A DNA stretch of 64,000 nt from Prosopocoilus inquinatus. Its lineage: Eukaryota; Arthropoda; Insecta; Coleoptera; Lucanidae. The stretch spans positions 21,369,001 through 21,433,000 of the forward strand of contig CM069872.1 of assembly GCA_036172665.1 (NCBI GenBank), written 5' to 3'. Made by a program: the position numbers and the translations under genes. Below are positions 1 through 10,519 of the stretch, one piece after another; position 1 is the first letter of the stretch; each line of letters begins with the position of its first letter. Below the pieces are notes generated by a model. The model saw nothing but the letters and a program-made list of their open reading frames with translations, did not search any database and was not told the DNA's origin.

Positions 1-119
1 CACAAATTCAATGATCACATTATACTTCCAACTTTCGAACACATCCGTTTATATCAGAAGTTGCTGTCAACTTTTTTATTTTAAACGGGCCCATTTTTTT
101 ATTGCATTTTTGAATAACG

Positions 120-319
120 ATGTTGTTGTGCGCTGCTCTGCAGAAAGCTGTTGAAGAAAAACACAAACTCTATTCAGTTGTGAAGTTTAACATTCATTCA
201 TTGCCGTTACAAAATTTTAGATTTTTATTTCGTTTTGAAAAACATGATATTATTAGTCTTCATAAAGCTTTACAATTACGTATTAGATTTGAAACTACTG
301 ACCAGCACGTTATAGGTGG
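120..319 (+). pseudogene. PIF/Harbinger transposase, N-terminal exon (relic)
   Basis: The frame gives a short peptide with a pattern (FRFEKHDIISLHKAL, then RIRFETTDQHVIGG) typical of the helical N-terminal part of HARBI1-like transposases. It ends near a GT that could be an old splice donor. The catalytic part resumes on the same strand at about 1360, so the two pieces look like one gene split by an intron that later received a foldback element (322-1305). The frame does not continue through the gap. I see a dead copy, not an active gene. The family assignment rests mainly on the better-preserved downstream part. Confidence 0.6.
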
Positions 320-321
320 TA

Positions 322-1305
322 CAGAGTGACTACGCGAGAATTCCTACCCCCTTTAGCTCTTTTGTTTTTGATTTTAGGAAAAAATACTTAATACAAAACT
401 TAAAGGGACTAATTCAAAGTTTCTCTGCGTGCTCACAGAAAAACAATTGATGGTCGGATAAAAGAGATATAAACTAAACATAAGTATTTTTAAATGGAAC
501 ACCCTGTATATTATTACTTTTTCGATTCGAAATAAAATTTTAAAGGGACTACATGTATAATAAAACTTATAAGGTAGAAGATGTCTATAAAATAATTCCT
601 GCTTAATTTTTTTTTATTTTTGATTTTAGATAGAAAGAAAGATAAAAGAAGTTGTAGAATTTATTTCAGTACTGCTACAGATATTCACAACAAACAATTG
701 AGCGTCAGATCCCCCAAAAGATTAACGAAGTTTTGGTTTTAAATAAAATAACAAAAAATAAAATTTTACTTTTAATAAATAAATATTAAACCGATTTACA
801 TATTTTTAAAAAATTAACTTTTTAACTAGAAACGAAAAATATTTCGGAAAAATTGAACTTTAAAAAATGACTGAAAATTTAACGCAAAACATATTCAAAG
901 CATCTTCAATTTCTTTTACAGGAGGTGTAAATCTTTTTAACATGTTTTGAATCACATTTCTTAGTATAAAAGGATCATTATACAAATTTTCTATTTCTAA
1001 AATTCAAAAATAAAATAAATTAAATAGGAAATATTTTATCGACACCTTCTATATTACTGGTTTTATTATATACGTAGTCCCAGTAGAATGTAATTTAGAA
1101 TCGAAAATCGTAATAATATACAAGGTGTTCCATTAAAAAAAACTTAAGTTTTGTTTATATCTCGTTTATCCGACCATCAATTGTTTTTCTGTGAGCACAC
1201 AGACAAACTTTGAATTAGTCCCTATAAGTTTTGTATTAAACATTTTTTCCCGAAATCAAAAATAAAGGAGTTAAAGAGGGTAGGAATTCTTGCGTAGTCA
1301 GCCTG
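322..1305. mobile_element. Foldback TA-flanked MITE inside the Harbinger relic
   Basis: The ends are long imperfect inverted repeats of about 300 bp. The left end starts CAGAGTGACTACGCG, and the right end read in reverse starts CAGGCTGACTACGCA. TA flanks both sides (320-321 and 1306-1307). No coding sequence is visible. This belongs to the class of elements ending CAGGGTG-like between TA dinucleotides that recurs through the window and resembles non-autonomous Tc1/mariner-type elements; that class assignment is inferred from the TA duplication. Confidence 0.75.
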
Positions 1306-1359
1306 TACATATACTCGTAGCTATTCTAAAATTTTCTAACTGTAAAAATAATGCTTACA

Positions 1360-1783
1360 TTTCAGGCATTGCAAGCTGATGTCTAGTACTCAGGTGATTT
1401 ACTTATCCTAACTGATGAAAAGGATTACAGGATGAGTTTGGATTACACTATTCTGCCATTAGTAAAATATTAAATGCAAAAATAGATTTCGTATACAGAA
1501 AATGGGGAAAATTACTACTAAACCTTTCTGACAACAAGTGGTTTGTTTGTCAGACCTTCAAAAAAATCTGGCAGAAGCAGTACAAGCAAAAGGTACTCCT
1601 TTAACAAACTGCATTGGTTTTATTGATGGTATTGCAAAAGCCATATGTACACCAATATTAAACCAAAAAGAAATGTATAGCGGTCATAAACGTTACCACT
1701 GCATGAAATTTCAGTGTATCACAATATCGATTGGAATTATTATACTTATGGAATCACCCACATTATTAGAATATTTACAATAA
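1360..1783 (+). pseudogene. PIF/Harbinger transposase, DDE-domain fragment
   Basis: Across two frames the sequence reads a Harbinger signature: FGLHYSAISKILNAKIDFVY, a KWGKLL block, then LTNCIGFIDG with the first catalytic Asp, and NQKEMYSGHKRYHCMKFQ. These blocks are diagnostic for the HARBI1 family, nuclear DDE transposases that cut TWA sites with a Myb-like partner. The copy contains stop codons and a frame change near 1540 and ends soon after KFQ, so the second Asp and the Glu are missing. A piece of the Myb-like partner ORF lies just downstream on the opposite strand. Several MITEs with TTA/TAA duplications in this window could have been moved by such an enzyme. Confidence 0.8.
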
Positions 1784-1937
1784 AAAAATAATCAGTACTT
1801 ATTTATTAAACTCAAATTTAGTGTATTTAGATTATCTTAAAAAATTACAAAAATATATGTAAAATTAATAACAGTTCAGATAACTGCAAAACTGCCCGTT
1901 CTGGTTTGTATGGGAGGTGTATATTAAAATATATACG

Positions 1938-2240
1938 TTATTGGTCCTTCTTTGTTATATTTTCCAATAAATTTAATAGCAAACTAGTTCTTTCCATTTC
2001 TGCAATTCTTTGTTGTGGTTCAAACTTCCACTTTTCTTTTTCAAATTCTTGTTTTTGTTTCTTAAACAGGAGGTGGAGAGTTTTCTGTTGCAACCTAGTT
2101 TAATCTGCGTGTTTTTTTTCTTTTAACCTCAATTCATAATTCTTAAGTTCGTTTTCCATTTGAGCTTTTTGAGATAAATATGAAAAATGTAAATTTCTTT
2201 AGAATGTTTTTCCTTAGCAATGTACGATACATATCGAGTT
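1938..2240 (-). pseudogene. Harbinger Myb/SANT-like partner protein, C-terminal relic
   Basis: Reading the minus strand gives a basic, coiled C-terminus (KTRYVSYIAKE, then ENELKNYELRLKEKK, then FEKEKWKFEPQQRIAEMERT) ending in a stop at 1938-1940. It contains an in-frame stop and frame changes. This layout resembles the Myb/SANT-type second protein of Harbinger transposons, which helps the transposase enter the nucleus and bind DNA. It lies convergent to the transposase fragment ending at 1783, as expected for one element. The DNA-binding head is not clearly recognisable upstream. Confidence 0.5.
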
Positions 2241-2626
2241 TTGCTGGATGAAGTAATATTTCTGCTATTTTCGTAAGGATTGGGGAGATTGTTGTCAATA
2301 GGTGCTTTCTTCGCTTACAAAACGTGGTCCAAACGCGTTTAGAATCAATGGCGGACGTTCTTTTGCAAATGGATTAATCCCCACTCTCCTTGAAAATTCA
2401 GTCCCGATCGATAATTCCCTTTCCCTTTCGAATCAAACTATTTTTATATTTCGTTTGGATTGAATTGCAGTTATTTACAGGCGAACTGTCAATCAATAAT
2501 TCAAATCTGAAGTGTTTTATTGCAACAACTGCGGAATCCAGATTCAAACTATTCTAGACAGATTCAAACTTTTAAGCAAAAGAAAGCAGCTAATTTCTAA
2601 TGCATCATTGTTTAAGACTGGTTCAT

Positions 2627-2920
2627 CTATATATGTGTATCTACAGAATTATTTTCATTTAGAGTTTTCATTGCTGCGTCTCTGATTTGTTTGGTTAATT
2701 TTATATTTTTTTTTTCTGTAAAACCGTTGCTTTCCTTGGTATTTGAATTTTTGTGTCTTTTAGACTCTGCCAATTTTTTATAATTGTCCCAAACAAGCAT
2801 CAGATTTTTCATGGTGTCATCCCACTCTGACTGAATTCTCTCTTTTCCAGATTCACTTGCTTTATCTAAATCGTTTTTGGGATATTTAATAACCTGTTGC
2901 AGCATATGCTCTTTCAACAA
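2627..2920 (-). pseudogene. Unrecognised charged ORF, possibly part of the same transposon
   Basis: An open frame of 97 codons encodes a Lys/Asn/Glu-rich peptide with a segment (SEWDDTMKNLMLVWDNYKKL) that could be the third helix region of a MADF/SANT-like domain. I cannot assign it firmly. Its position, upstream on the same strand as the Harbinger partner relic, makes a transposon origin likely. It could also be a chance frame. Confidence 0.3.
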
Positions 2921-3098
2921 AAGTAAACTGCAGGCACTAAATCTATTGGGTCCTCATAGATTAAAATTCCCAAGTTCCCAACATTGTTTCCACTGCGAAC
3001 CACCCTCGAGAAATAAAAAATTCGTGATCCCTTAAAGCCCTAAATAAAGCAATTACTAATTACATACCAATAAATAAGAATCAATTCTTGTCATACCT

Positions 3099-3464
3099 CT
3101 AGCAACTTAATAAACAAACTCTATAAAATTCCGCCATGACATGCGTACCACTAGGGATTCGCGAACCACCGGTTGGGAACCCATGGCTTAGACCAGGCCT
3201 AATCATGCGAGGGAAATATGTCGGGGCATATTCTCCTTCTACCACCGCACAGGGAGTGCCGGTTCCCGCTTGACGCTCAGTCGCTTTAATTTCAACAACC
3301 AACGATATACAAAACTTATGTAGATAATATTCTTTATGGAAAATGTTGTAGTGACGAGCAATACTATATCGTTTTAAGCTCAACAGTTTACCGCAAATAA
3401 TACATTCTGCATTACCTGTACTGTTTATAAGACACAGATACTTAAGTTCATAATTTTGGTTCAT
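3099..3464 (-). pseudogene. Transposase-type zinc finger fragment (hAT-like)
   Basis: The N-terminal part reads YLCLINSTGNAECIICGKLL then SIARHYNIFH, a CxxC...HxxxxH finger of the BED/SPIN-DOC kind found at the start of hAT transposases. After about residue 55 the frame runs into sequence unrelated to a transposase. That DNA contains a GGTTCCCAACCGGTGG block like the terminal region of Buster-type hAT elements. The gene is therefore truncated. A second charged frame on the same strand (3626-3910) has no recognisable domain. Confidence 0.5.
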
Positions 3465-4429
3465 GTTTGTATTTCACGAGAGCCACACGTTTTATAACTT
3501 CTATTGGTACACGATCGGCTGGCAGGCTGGCTCATTCTTAACGACGTTTGATTGACGACTATCGAATAGTGGGAGGTACTACGTCCTCGCTCTTCTCGTA
3601 TTTTTATACCCAGGCCTGGCTTAGATCATACCTCTTCTTCGGTTTCTATATTATCTTCTGCTATGATTCCAAACAGTTTCCTGATATACTTTATCCTTTC
3701 CTTTTCAGAGAACCTGAATAATTTTCCTTTTTGTCCCTGAGAGTGCTCATTACTACACCGATGATCGCTTTCATTATGAAAACTTTCATATTCAGATTCT
3801 TGGGATTCATTACACAACAGCAAATCATTAGATTTCATATCATTTTCGATTGGTAAATATGTTCTTAATACTATTAGTGCATCGCGCACGAAATTGCAAC
3901 AATTGTACAAATAATTGGCCTATAACAATTATATAAAGTTAAAGAAAAGTTAGGTGTAATAAATAATTTAAGTATAATTCAGTGCCCCTTCAAGTCCAAC
4001 TTGATAAGTTTGGTTCGACTGTGGATCGAATAATGTTACTGTAGAATAATTCTGCATTGAACTTCTACAATCATATTGTTATTAACTATATTATTGCTCC
4101 TAATAATAAAATTATTAGTTTTATCACCTTTAAAAATTCAAAGTACTGTTTGTCAACTTAAGTTCGACAGCTCTGTTAGTCAGCGCGGGCTTTAAAGTTT
4201 GTTTTTTCTTTATATGCCGATCGTATAAATCAAAATTAAGAACACAACGTGACTTCCGTCTGTTTTGATAGTATAGCGTATAAATAACCAATGACATTTC
4301 TGTGACTTTTCTAGTTTCTGCGCATGTCCTACGTCAGATTCAGAAATTTGAATTACTTTGCTTTTTGTAAAATTAGGAATCATTTTGTTTGCGCTTCTTC
4401 TATTATACCGGAAATTGTATTAGCGTACA

Positions 4430-4716
4430 CTTTTTATCTTTATTTTTTTTATCTATGGTGTTTGCCCAATCCTTAGTCATAGACTTGTCAGGACTTCAGG
4501 AGCGGAAGTGTATTTTTAAGTGTGTAAAGTGTTTCATGACTTTGTTACTTCCAAACCTCCTCGCCGTTGAAGGGGAAGCAGGTGTCGAATTGTTTACCCA
4601 ACACTGAAGGGTACCTGAAGTGAGTAACGACCACCCCCGAGAAATATCTCGAGCGAGGTGCGAACCCATTAGCTTACGATTGCAAGGCCGGTCCCTTACC
4701 ACTGGACCGTTCAGGT
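4430..4716 (-). mobile_element. tRNA-derived SINE, copy 1
   Basis: Read on the minus strand the copy starts CCTGAACGGTCCAGTGG and carries a pol III B box (GGGTTCGCACC) about 50 bases in. The tRNA-like head is followed by a conserved body (ACTTCAGGTACCCTTCAGTG) and an A-rich tail (GATAAAAAAAATAAAG). Copies 2 and 3 in this window (4979, 13015) share head, body and tail. The family name is unknown to me. Confidence 0.85.
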
Positions 4717-4978
4717 GTTCTACACTTACTTATTTATTTTTGGTGTGAAGCAGACAATGTGAGTCCTTTCTTGCCAATAATTTTTGTTAAAGAAAGAGTT
4801 ACGGAGGCTTTAAATACCAATGTCAAAACAGTCTATAACGCTAGAAAAAGAAGCTACACTGCAAAATCTGGGGACTTACTTGGAGATGGTTGAAGGTCAA
4901 AATCACATAAGTCATTGTATATTTCATCCAGGATTCTTTAGATAGTTATAATTAAATTCAAATAATAGTAATTACAAA

Positions 4979-5192
4979 CACCTGAACGGTCCAGTGGTAA
5001 GGGACTGGCCTTGCAATCGTAAGGTCGTGGGTTCGCACCCGCTCGAGATATTTCTCGGGGGTCGTTACTCACTTCAGGTACCCTTCAGTGTTGGGGAGAT
5101 AATTCGACAGTGCTACCCTTTCAACGGCGAGTAGCTTTGGAAGCAACGTCCATGACTTAGGACCCCGTTGGGCAAACACCACAGAACAAAAA
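4979..5192 (+). mobile_element. tRNA-derived SINE, copy 2 (internally deleted)
   Basis: Same head with B box (GGGTTCGCACCC near 5030) and same body as copies 1 and 3. It lacks the stretch between GGAAGCAAC and GTCCATGACTTAGG that both other copies keep. The tail is short and degenerate. It lies about 260 bp from copy 1 in opposite orientation, so the pair forms an inverted repeat. Confidence 0.85.
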
Positions 5193-5213
5193 TGGAGTAA
5201 GCAATTCTAGATA

Positions 5214-5765
5214 CAGCTAAAATCATTTGAAAGGCCGCTGTGTACAAAAGAAAGGCCGCTGTGAGCAAAACAAAGGCCGATTTTGATATGACAGTTTCAG
5301 TCTCCAAAACAAAGGTCGGTATGATAAAATAAAGGCCGCTGTGTGCAAATGAAAGGCCGCAGTTTGCAAAATACCGTACACAAATTAATTAACGAAAAAA
5401 GTAAACTAATTGTAGCTACAATAGAGGAGAATTAAAGAATATTAGCCGAACTTTTAATGTAAAATACGATACAGCTAAGAAAATTAATCAGAAACTTGAA
5501 AAATTTTAAAATTACGGAAAAATCATAAACTCAACATGCCGACGAAATAGAATCAATTTGAAAACGGGTTGAAAACTGTACTGTTTTAACTAAATATTCA
5601 AGATTAAGTGTGTTATATAAAATGTAAATTTCATTTGCACACAGCCGATTTTATCTTGCAATATCGGCCTTTGCTTTAGAGATTGAAACTGCCATTTCAA
5701 AATCGGTCTTTGTTTTGCGCACAGCGGCCTTTTCTTTGTACACAGCGGCCTTAAAAATTCAGCTG
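5214..5765. mobile_element. Foldback element with repeated GGCCGCTGTG motif in its arms
   Basis: Inverted arms of about 180 bp meet around an AT-rich centre. Each arm holds several spaced copies of AAAGGCCGCTGTG or a variant (AAAGGCCGATTTTG). The termini CAGCTAAAAT and CAGCTGAATT are flanked by TA on both sides. No coding sequence is seen. Confidence 0.7.
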
Positions 5766-6098
5766 TATTTAGACCATCTTCTTCATAGAAATTATTATTG
5801 CTGTCTTAGAATCAGGTTGATAATAAATAAACTACAGGAACACATGTACTTAAAAATTCCAAGAAATATCGTTTAACCTAAAAAAGATGGGCTGATATTT
5901 GTAGAATGAAAATAAAAAAAAAAATAAGGCATGGATAATACGTTATACGTTACTTTAGTCATATGTATAAGAGCAAGAAAAAAAGTGCGACATTCTTAAT
6001 GAAATATGTTCCAAAAATGAGAACATTGTTTTTGGAAGTTAAATGGAGATGGCTATATAGCAGTTGTAAGATTTATCAATGGATCGATCGGCACATAC

Positions 6099-6560
6099 AG
6101 GGTGCTGCGTTTTGAAACGCAACATAGGAAATCCCATGTTAATTTAAAGGTGCTCGAATATTGGTTTCCCTAATTATTTCACAGAAAAATTCCATTTAGG
6201 TTTTTTTAAAGTACCTTTAAGATGAATCTGTCTGTGAAGTTTGAAGATTTTTCATTCGCTCAGTTTCAAGATATTTAAAAAAGATCATTAACGAAATTCA
6301 ATTTACACCAAACTATCAGCACGGCCCTGACCACATAAATGTTAAAAGTTAAAATAAATTTCTGGAAAAGCTATTTCTATCCATCTTTTTCAAAAGCGAA
6401 CTAGGTTTACTGTTATCTGTTCAGTATTGACTAACATTGATCAATGCTTTGCTGATAGTTTGATATAAATTCAATTTAGTTACAGAATCTTTTTTTCAAA
6501 TATCTTAAAACTGGGTGTATGAAAAATTCTCAAACTTTTTCTGTATAGAAAAACTGAACT
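6099..6560. mobile_element. Partial foldback element with CAGGGTGCTGCG terminus
   Basis: The left end CAGGGTGCTGCG follows TA. Inverted arms are visible at about 6231-6324 and 6447-6555 (shared blocks such as AAACTATCAGC and AAGATATTT). The right terminus is not clear, so the outer limit is approximate. Confidence 0.45.
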
Positions 6561-6599
6561 GCAGGTATAAGCCTTAATTCTGATTGGCTCCCCTTATTT

Positions 6600-8637
6600 T
6601 AAAAAACAACGTTCGAAAATTAGCTATACGATATAATTTTTCTGTCGTGTAACGTTATAAATTATAAGGAGAATTTTTATAACGGAAAATGGGAGTTTTT
6701 GGAATTAACGTAGCGAATACGGTAAACGTTAATAGGGAGTTTTAGCAACTTTCCGGTAAAAATTACGGTAAACGTCAAAATCACCTGATTTAATGTGGTT
6801 TACAAAATAATGTGGAATAGAAATTTTAACCTTTCGCCACACCGCTTATCGTTTTATTTTACTTAACCTCACTTATTATTTTTCTGTGGCTGAGTTTCTT
6901 GACATACTGGTAATTCTTATTCGGTCTTATAAAAGTAACATATAGGTTTTACTTTTACTCCTATTCCTTTCTTTAAACGTTTTTGACTTAAGTCTTGGGT
7001 TGTTGTCGCGGTGTGGACAAACGCAGAGCACTACCAACTGCGTTTCGTCGTGGTACCCAACATAAAATGTACAAATATTCCTAAATTTATTAAACGGTAA
7101 AGCAAACGCTAAACACATTTGAATAGCGTAATCCGGTTTCTAAATAGCGTTGCGCGCATGCGCACAAGCTGATCATCTGTCGTTTAGCGTTACCGTATTT
7201 ATTTCTGAATGTTGCTAAAACTCTAATGTCACGTTGTAACGAAAATGCGCATGCGCGTAATGTCCTGTGACGTTAAACTATTAGCGGAATCCGGTACTTT
7301 AATAGCAATAGCGTGCGTTTAACGTGTGCATCAGTTCCATTTCAAGATTGTAATAATTGATATAACATGACATGTTCCGCATCATTACTGTCCAAATCAT
7401 TGTATACTGCTGTGTCTAATATTTGTTCCATATTTTTTCTTCAACTCCTCAGACTACAAAATAAACAATTTAAAAATGTTAAGCACATGTTAAATAAATT
7501 CAAAATCGTTATTCGGATGCAAATGTCAATCTGTAGTACGACTGTAATTCTGCCAACAACAATATTGTAAAAGCCCCATTTTTTTAAGGTTACCATTTCT
7601 AACTGCTGCAAAAACTCTTGTTTCGACTTACAACATTATGACTAATGCCGCAGTCAAAACTGTAAATGAAAATGTTTAACGTATTACAGTAAGTGCTTTC
7701 CAAAAACTTCCTATTATGCTCCTAAAAATTCGCTATTTTGTCACACATACGTACATATTTAAACATGCTACAACGGGATCGATCTTTAGACAAAAGAAAT
7801 ATTTGGTCTGATGAATGCACATTTACCAAAAACGACATTTCCAACTGAACCAGAGTCTTTTGAAGAGTAATATCGCCATTTTTTAATTTTGTAAATTCAC
7901 GTTGGACATACTTTATAATAAAATACCCTTTTTCGCCTTTTTGTTTCACTTGTGCAGTCGTGCTTTCCTTCTTAAACCCGTATAACGACAGCTCAAGGAG
8001 AACTCTTCGTTTTCTGTTAAATATTGTAAGAAGACAATTAAACAGTGGTCAACAGACGTCTGTGAAGCTGGCGTATCATTTCATGGAAACTCATTAACTA
8101 TAGTGAGTTTTGTCTTTAATTTTAATATTTCTATCGTTCCTGATAGATAAAATCGATAGTTCTATTCATTAAAGCGAAAAAAGCCAAAGTGCAAACTGAG
8201 ACGCCAGGTACACAGCAGCGTCTCACTTTGTCCTTCGCAAAATTAACACACAATTCTTATAGGAAATTAAATGCTCTATAGTTCAACATGGGTTATAGAA
8301 AGAGTTCTAGAGAAAAACATTGCTATTTCTTAATTTAAAAAATTTTAATAACACAAAATGCATAGGTGCGGGAATACAGATGAGACGCTGTCGAATATTC
8401 GACAGTTCTGTGAGCTCTATAATTTTTTCCTTGTTTTTTGGAACATATTCAACGACTTTTTGTAGAGCTCCAGCCATAAGCCTCATTAGAATATTTTTTG
8501 CTAATTTTCGCTACTTTCGAAACAACAATTGGTCACTGAAGAAGAAAAATGACATTTTTTCCCAACAACTTAATAATTATAAACATGAGCCACGCTTCTT
8601 CTTCAGTCTTCAGGGAATAGCGTCATTTTTAATTATT
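6600..8637. other. No gene recognised; AT-rich spacer with palindromic motifs
   Basis: I see no supportable coding exon here. The stretch holds a weak inverted repeat (about 6690-6750 against 7180-7250, sharing GTTTTAGCAAC) and two GCGCATGCGC-like palindromes near 7152 and 7245. Open frames are short and look like chance. Confidence 0.4.
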
Positions 8638-9101
8638 TATTAATTCAGATAAGCTCCTAATCCACCTACGCAGATATCTGTCGAAACACTAACTAATTTT
8701 GTCCCTTGGCCCTGATGTTAAGGGATTCTTAGGCCCAGTTTTACAATAATGGTTTAACTTTGAGTCGAAGCTTAAATCCTTCCCAACGAAATAATCGTTG
8801 CTAAGGGTTTAAGCCTCGGTTCAAAGTTGAACCGCACTTGTAAAAGTGGACCTTAATAATTTCTTTTGTTTCCTGGCAATTTCGTTTTCTGGTTATTTTT
8901 CACAACTCATCACGTTTCAGCTCGATTTTTTTATTAATTCAGATTAGCTTCTAATCCACCCATACAATGCAGATATCTATCGAAACACTAGCTAAATTTG
9001 TCCCTTGATCCTGATGTTCCGGGATCCTTAATAATTTCTTTTGTTTCTGCGCAATTTCGCTTTCTGGTTATTTTTCACACCTCATCACGTTTCAGCTCGA
9101 A
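8638..9101 (+). repeat. Tandem duplication, about 170-bp unit, two copies
   Basis: Unit 1 (about 8638-8933) and unit 2 (about 8934-9101) share TTAATTCAGAT, ATCCACC, GCAGATATCT, TCGAAACACTA, TTTGTCCCTTG and CACGTTTCAGCTCGA in the same order. Unit 1 is longer only because a 121-bp MITE sits inside it at TTA. Confidence 0.85.
8732..8852. mobile_element. Harbinger-type MITE with TTA duplication
   Basis: The 121-bp palindromic element has termini GGCCCAGTTTTACAA and, in reverse, GGTCCACTTTTACAA. TTA flanks it at 8729-8731 and 8853-8855. The second unit of the surrounding tandem duplication carries the uninterrupted site (GGGATCCTTAATAATTTC), which confirms both boundaries and the 3-bp duplication expected of PIF/Harbinger insertion. 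Confidence 0.9.
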
Positions 9102-9194
9102 CGTTGACGAAATCGATTGACGTGTCGAAGTGACACAAGCCAAATAAATAAATTTGGAATAGCGTTATTTTTTTGGCTCGATCCTCTAGATACA

Positions 9195-9202
9195 TATAAA
9201 AG
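9195..9202 (+). promoter_or_regulatory. Possible TATA box (plus strand)
   Basis: TATAAAAG lies at the edge of the CpG-rich segment that runs to about 9700. It would place a start near 9225 on the plus strand. I cannot link it to a coding exon, and the stronger transcript signal in this segment points the other way. Confidence 0.25.
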
Positions 9203-9326
9203 TCGTCGCGGCCACGCGTTCCACCGGTTTCGATCCTCGAGGACATCACCATCGGTTTTTTTAGCGCGTGAAAATCTCCGCGTGCGTTACGCAAACATTT
9301 CGCGTGAATTTTTTTTTTTTGCTTAC

Positions 9327-9680
9327 CTGTTTCTCGTCGTGCGGGCGCCTTTTTCTTGGAGCACCAACAGCAAGAGAAAAAAAAAACTAAATCTCACCGA
9401 GCGCACGGAGAGACGGCACCGAAAAGACGGCGGCGGAGCGCGGGTTTCCTTGCTTCGCCAAAACGTGAAACTAACCGAAATATGAAATTATTTCGACTGG
9501 TGCCCGAATTACGGCAGGGATAAAGTCCGTTGCGAAAAAGTGGCGGTCGTTTTCGAGTTTTCGCCAATGACGCCGAGCGACCGGACGTTTTCGGGACGGC
9601 CCGACGTCCGGCGAGCTTAGACTATTTTCGACGCCTGACGTCGCCGCCGACTCACGACGCCGCTACTTAAAAAAATGTGC
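9327..9680 (-). other. Putative 5' exon (UTR) of an unidentified minus-strand gene
   Basis: This stretch is strikingly rich in CpG compared with its AT-rich surroundings, like arthropod first exons. On the minus strand it ends with GAGAAACAG|GTAAGC, a near-ideal splice donor (exon end at 9327, GT at 9326-9325). I see no convincing long frame in it, so it is likely untranslated leader. The rest of the gene would lie further left, probably outside the window, since no matching coding exon is recognisable in 1-9300. The start boundary is only an estimate from base composition. Confidence 0.45.
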
Positions 9681-9699
9681 GTTTCGAACTATGTACATC

Positions 9700-10320
9700 T
9701 GTTGTGTCCGTTTCGGGGCTTAATTTAAACGAGCGCTCTCAACCAAATCATGACGGTCTCTTCCCACGTTCTTGATTATCTAAGAAGGTACACAATTCAA
9801 AATGCATTTTGAATTGTTGATAAATATTTTCAACGACTCTTTTGAATATTGCAAAACGAGTAAGACGCCAAAGCGCCAAAATTCTTCGCTTCTTTCTGGA
9901 TTAGTACACGTGCACTCAATCGACGGTGCAGATTTTAATAATAGCTGATTGCCCGTCTAAATTCCGAACATTCTCCCCTCGCCGCCAGGTGTTTTGGACA
10001 GATGGTTCCTTTTCGAAATACCAAAACCTCCAAAGTGTCGAAGAGCTCTTTCACAAACTCCGCACGCGTTAGTCGAAATAAAAACTGTCTTGCAGCACTG
10101 CCAATTTCAAGAGTTGTTTGTAAACATGCTGTGATTAACAGCGAAAATCAAAATAAAGTTGGAAAACCCACGCTCAATTGATCAGAAATAGGCGATTCAA
10201 AATGATCGTGAACAGACACAAAATAATAAAGTTAGAAGATGACGCAGATTAAGATCGGATTCAAAGTGACAAGAGACAGAAAGAAAAGATCAGAATCTGG
10301 ATCAGTTTAATAAGTAAGCT
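9700..10320. other. No feature recognised
   Basis: Mixed sequence without coding or repeat signal that I can support. A short purine-rich piece at 10190-10310 (GATCAGAATC-like words) resembles the longer degenerate repeat at 14280-15860. Confidence 0.3.
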
Positions 10321-10332
10321 TAGGATAATTAT

Positions 10333-10410
10333 GCATTAAAGAACTTCAAAATATGCATGCACATATGCACTAAAATCATCAAAAATATGCACTTAAATAT
10401 GCATTAAAAA
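10333..10410. repeat. Clustered ATATGCA motifs next to the hAT gene
   Basis: ATATGCA or its complement appears at least five times in under 80 bp just beyond the 3' end of the hAT transposase relic. hAT elements often carry subterminal clusters of short transposase-binding motifs, so this may be the 3' subterminal region of the same element. That reading is inference. Confidence 0.4.
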
Positions 10411-10519
10411 TTAACTTTTATAGAATAAATAATATTTTTTATGTTACCACATTCTTCATTATTTTGCTACAAAAAAACAAAAACTTTTTTTTAATTCTAA
10501 ATTATTTATTTAGTCGTTA

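Noticed and set aside
4979..5050. Functional tRNA gene
   Set aside because: B box is good, but the anticodon and acceptor stems do not fold and the sequence is the head of a SINE present in three copies.
9117..9485. 122-codon plus-strand ORF in the CpG-rich block
   Set aside because: It has no ATG-context or domain support. It reflects high GC composition opposite the better-supported minus-strand exon.
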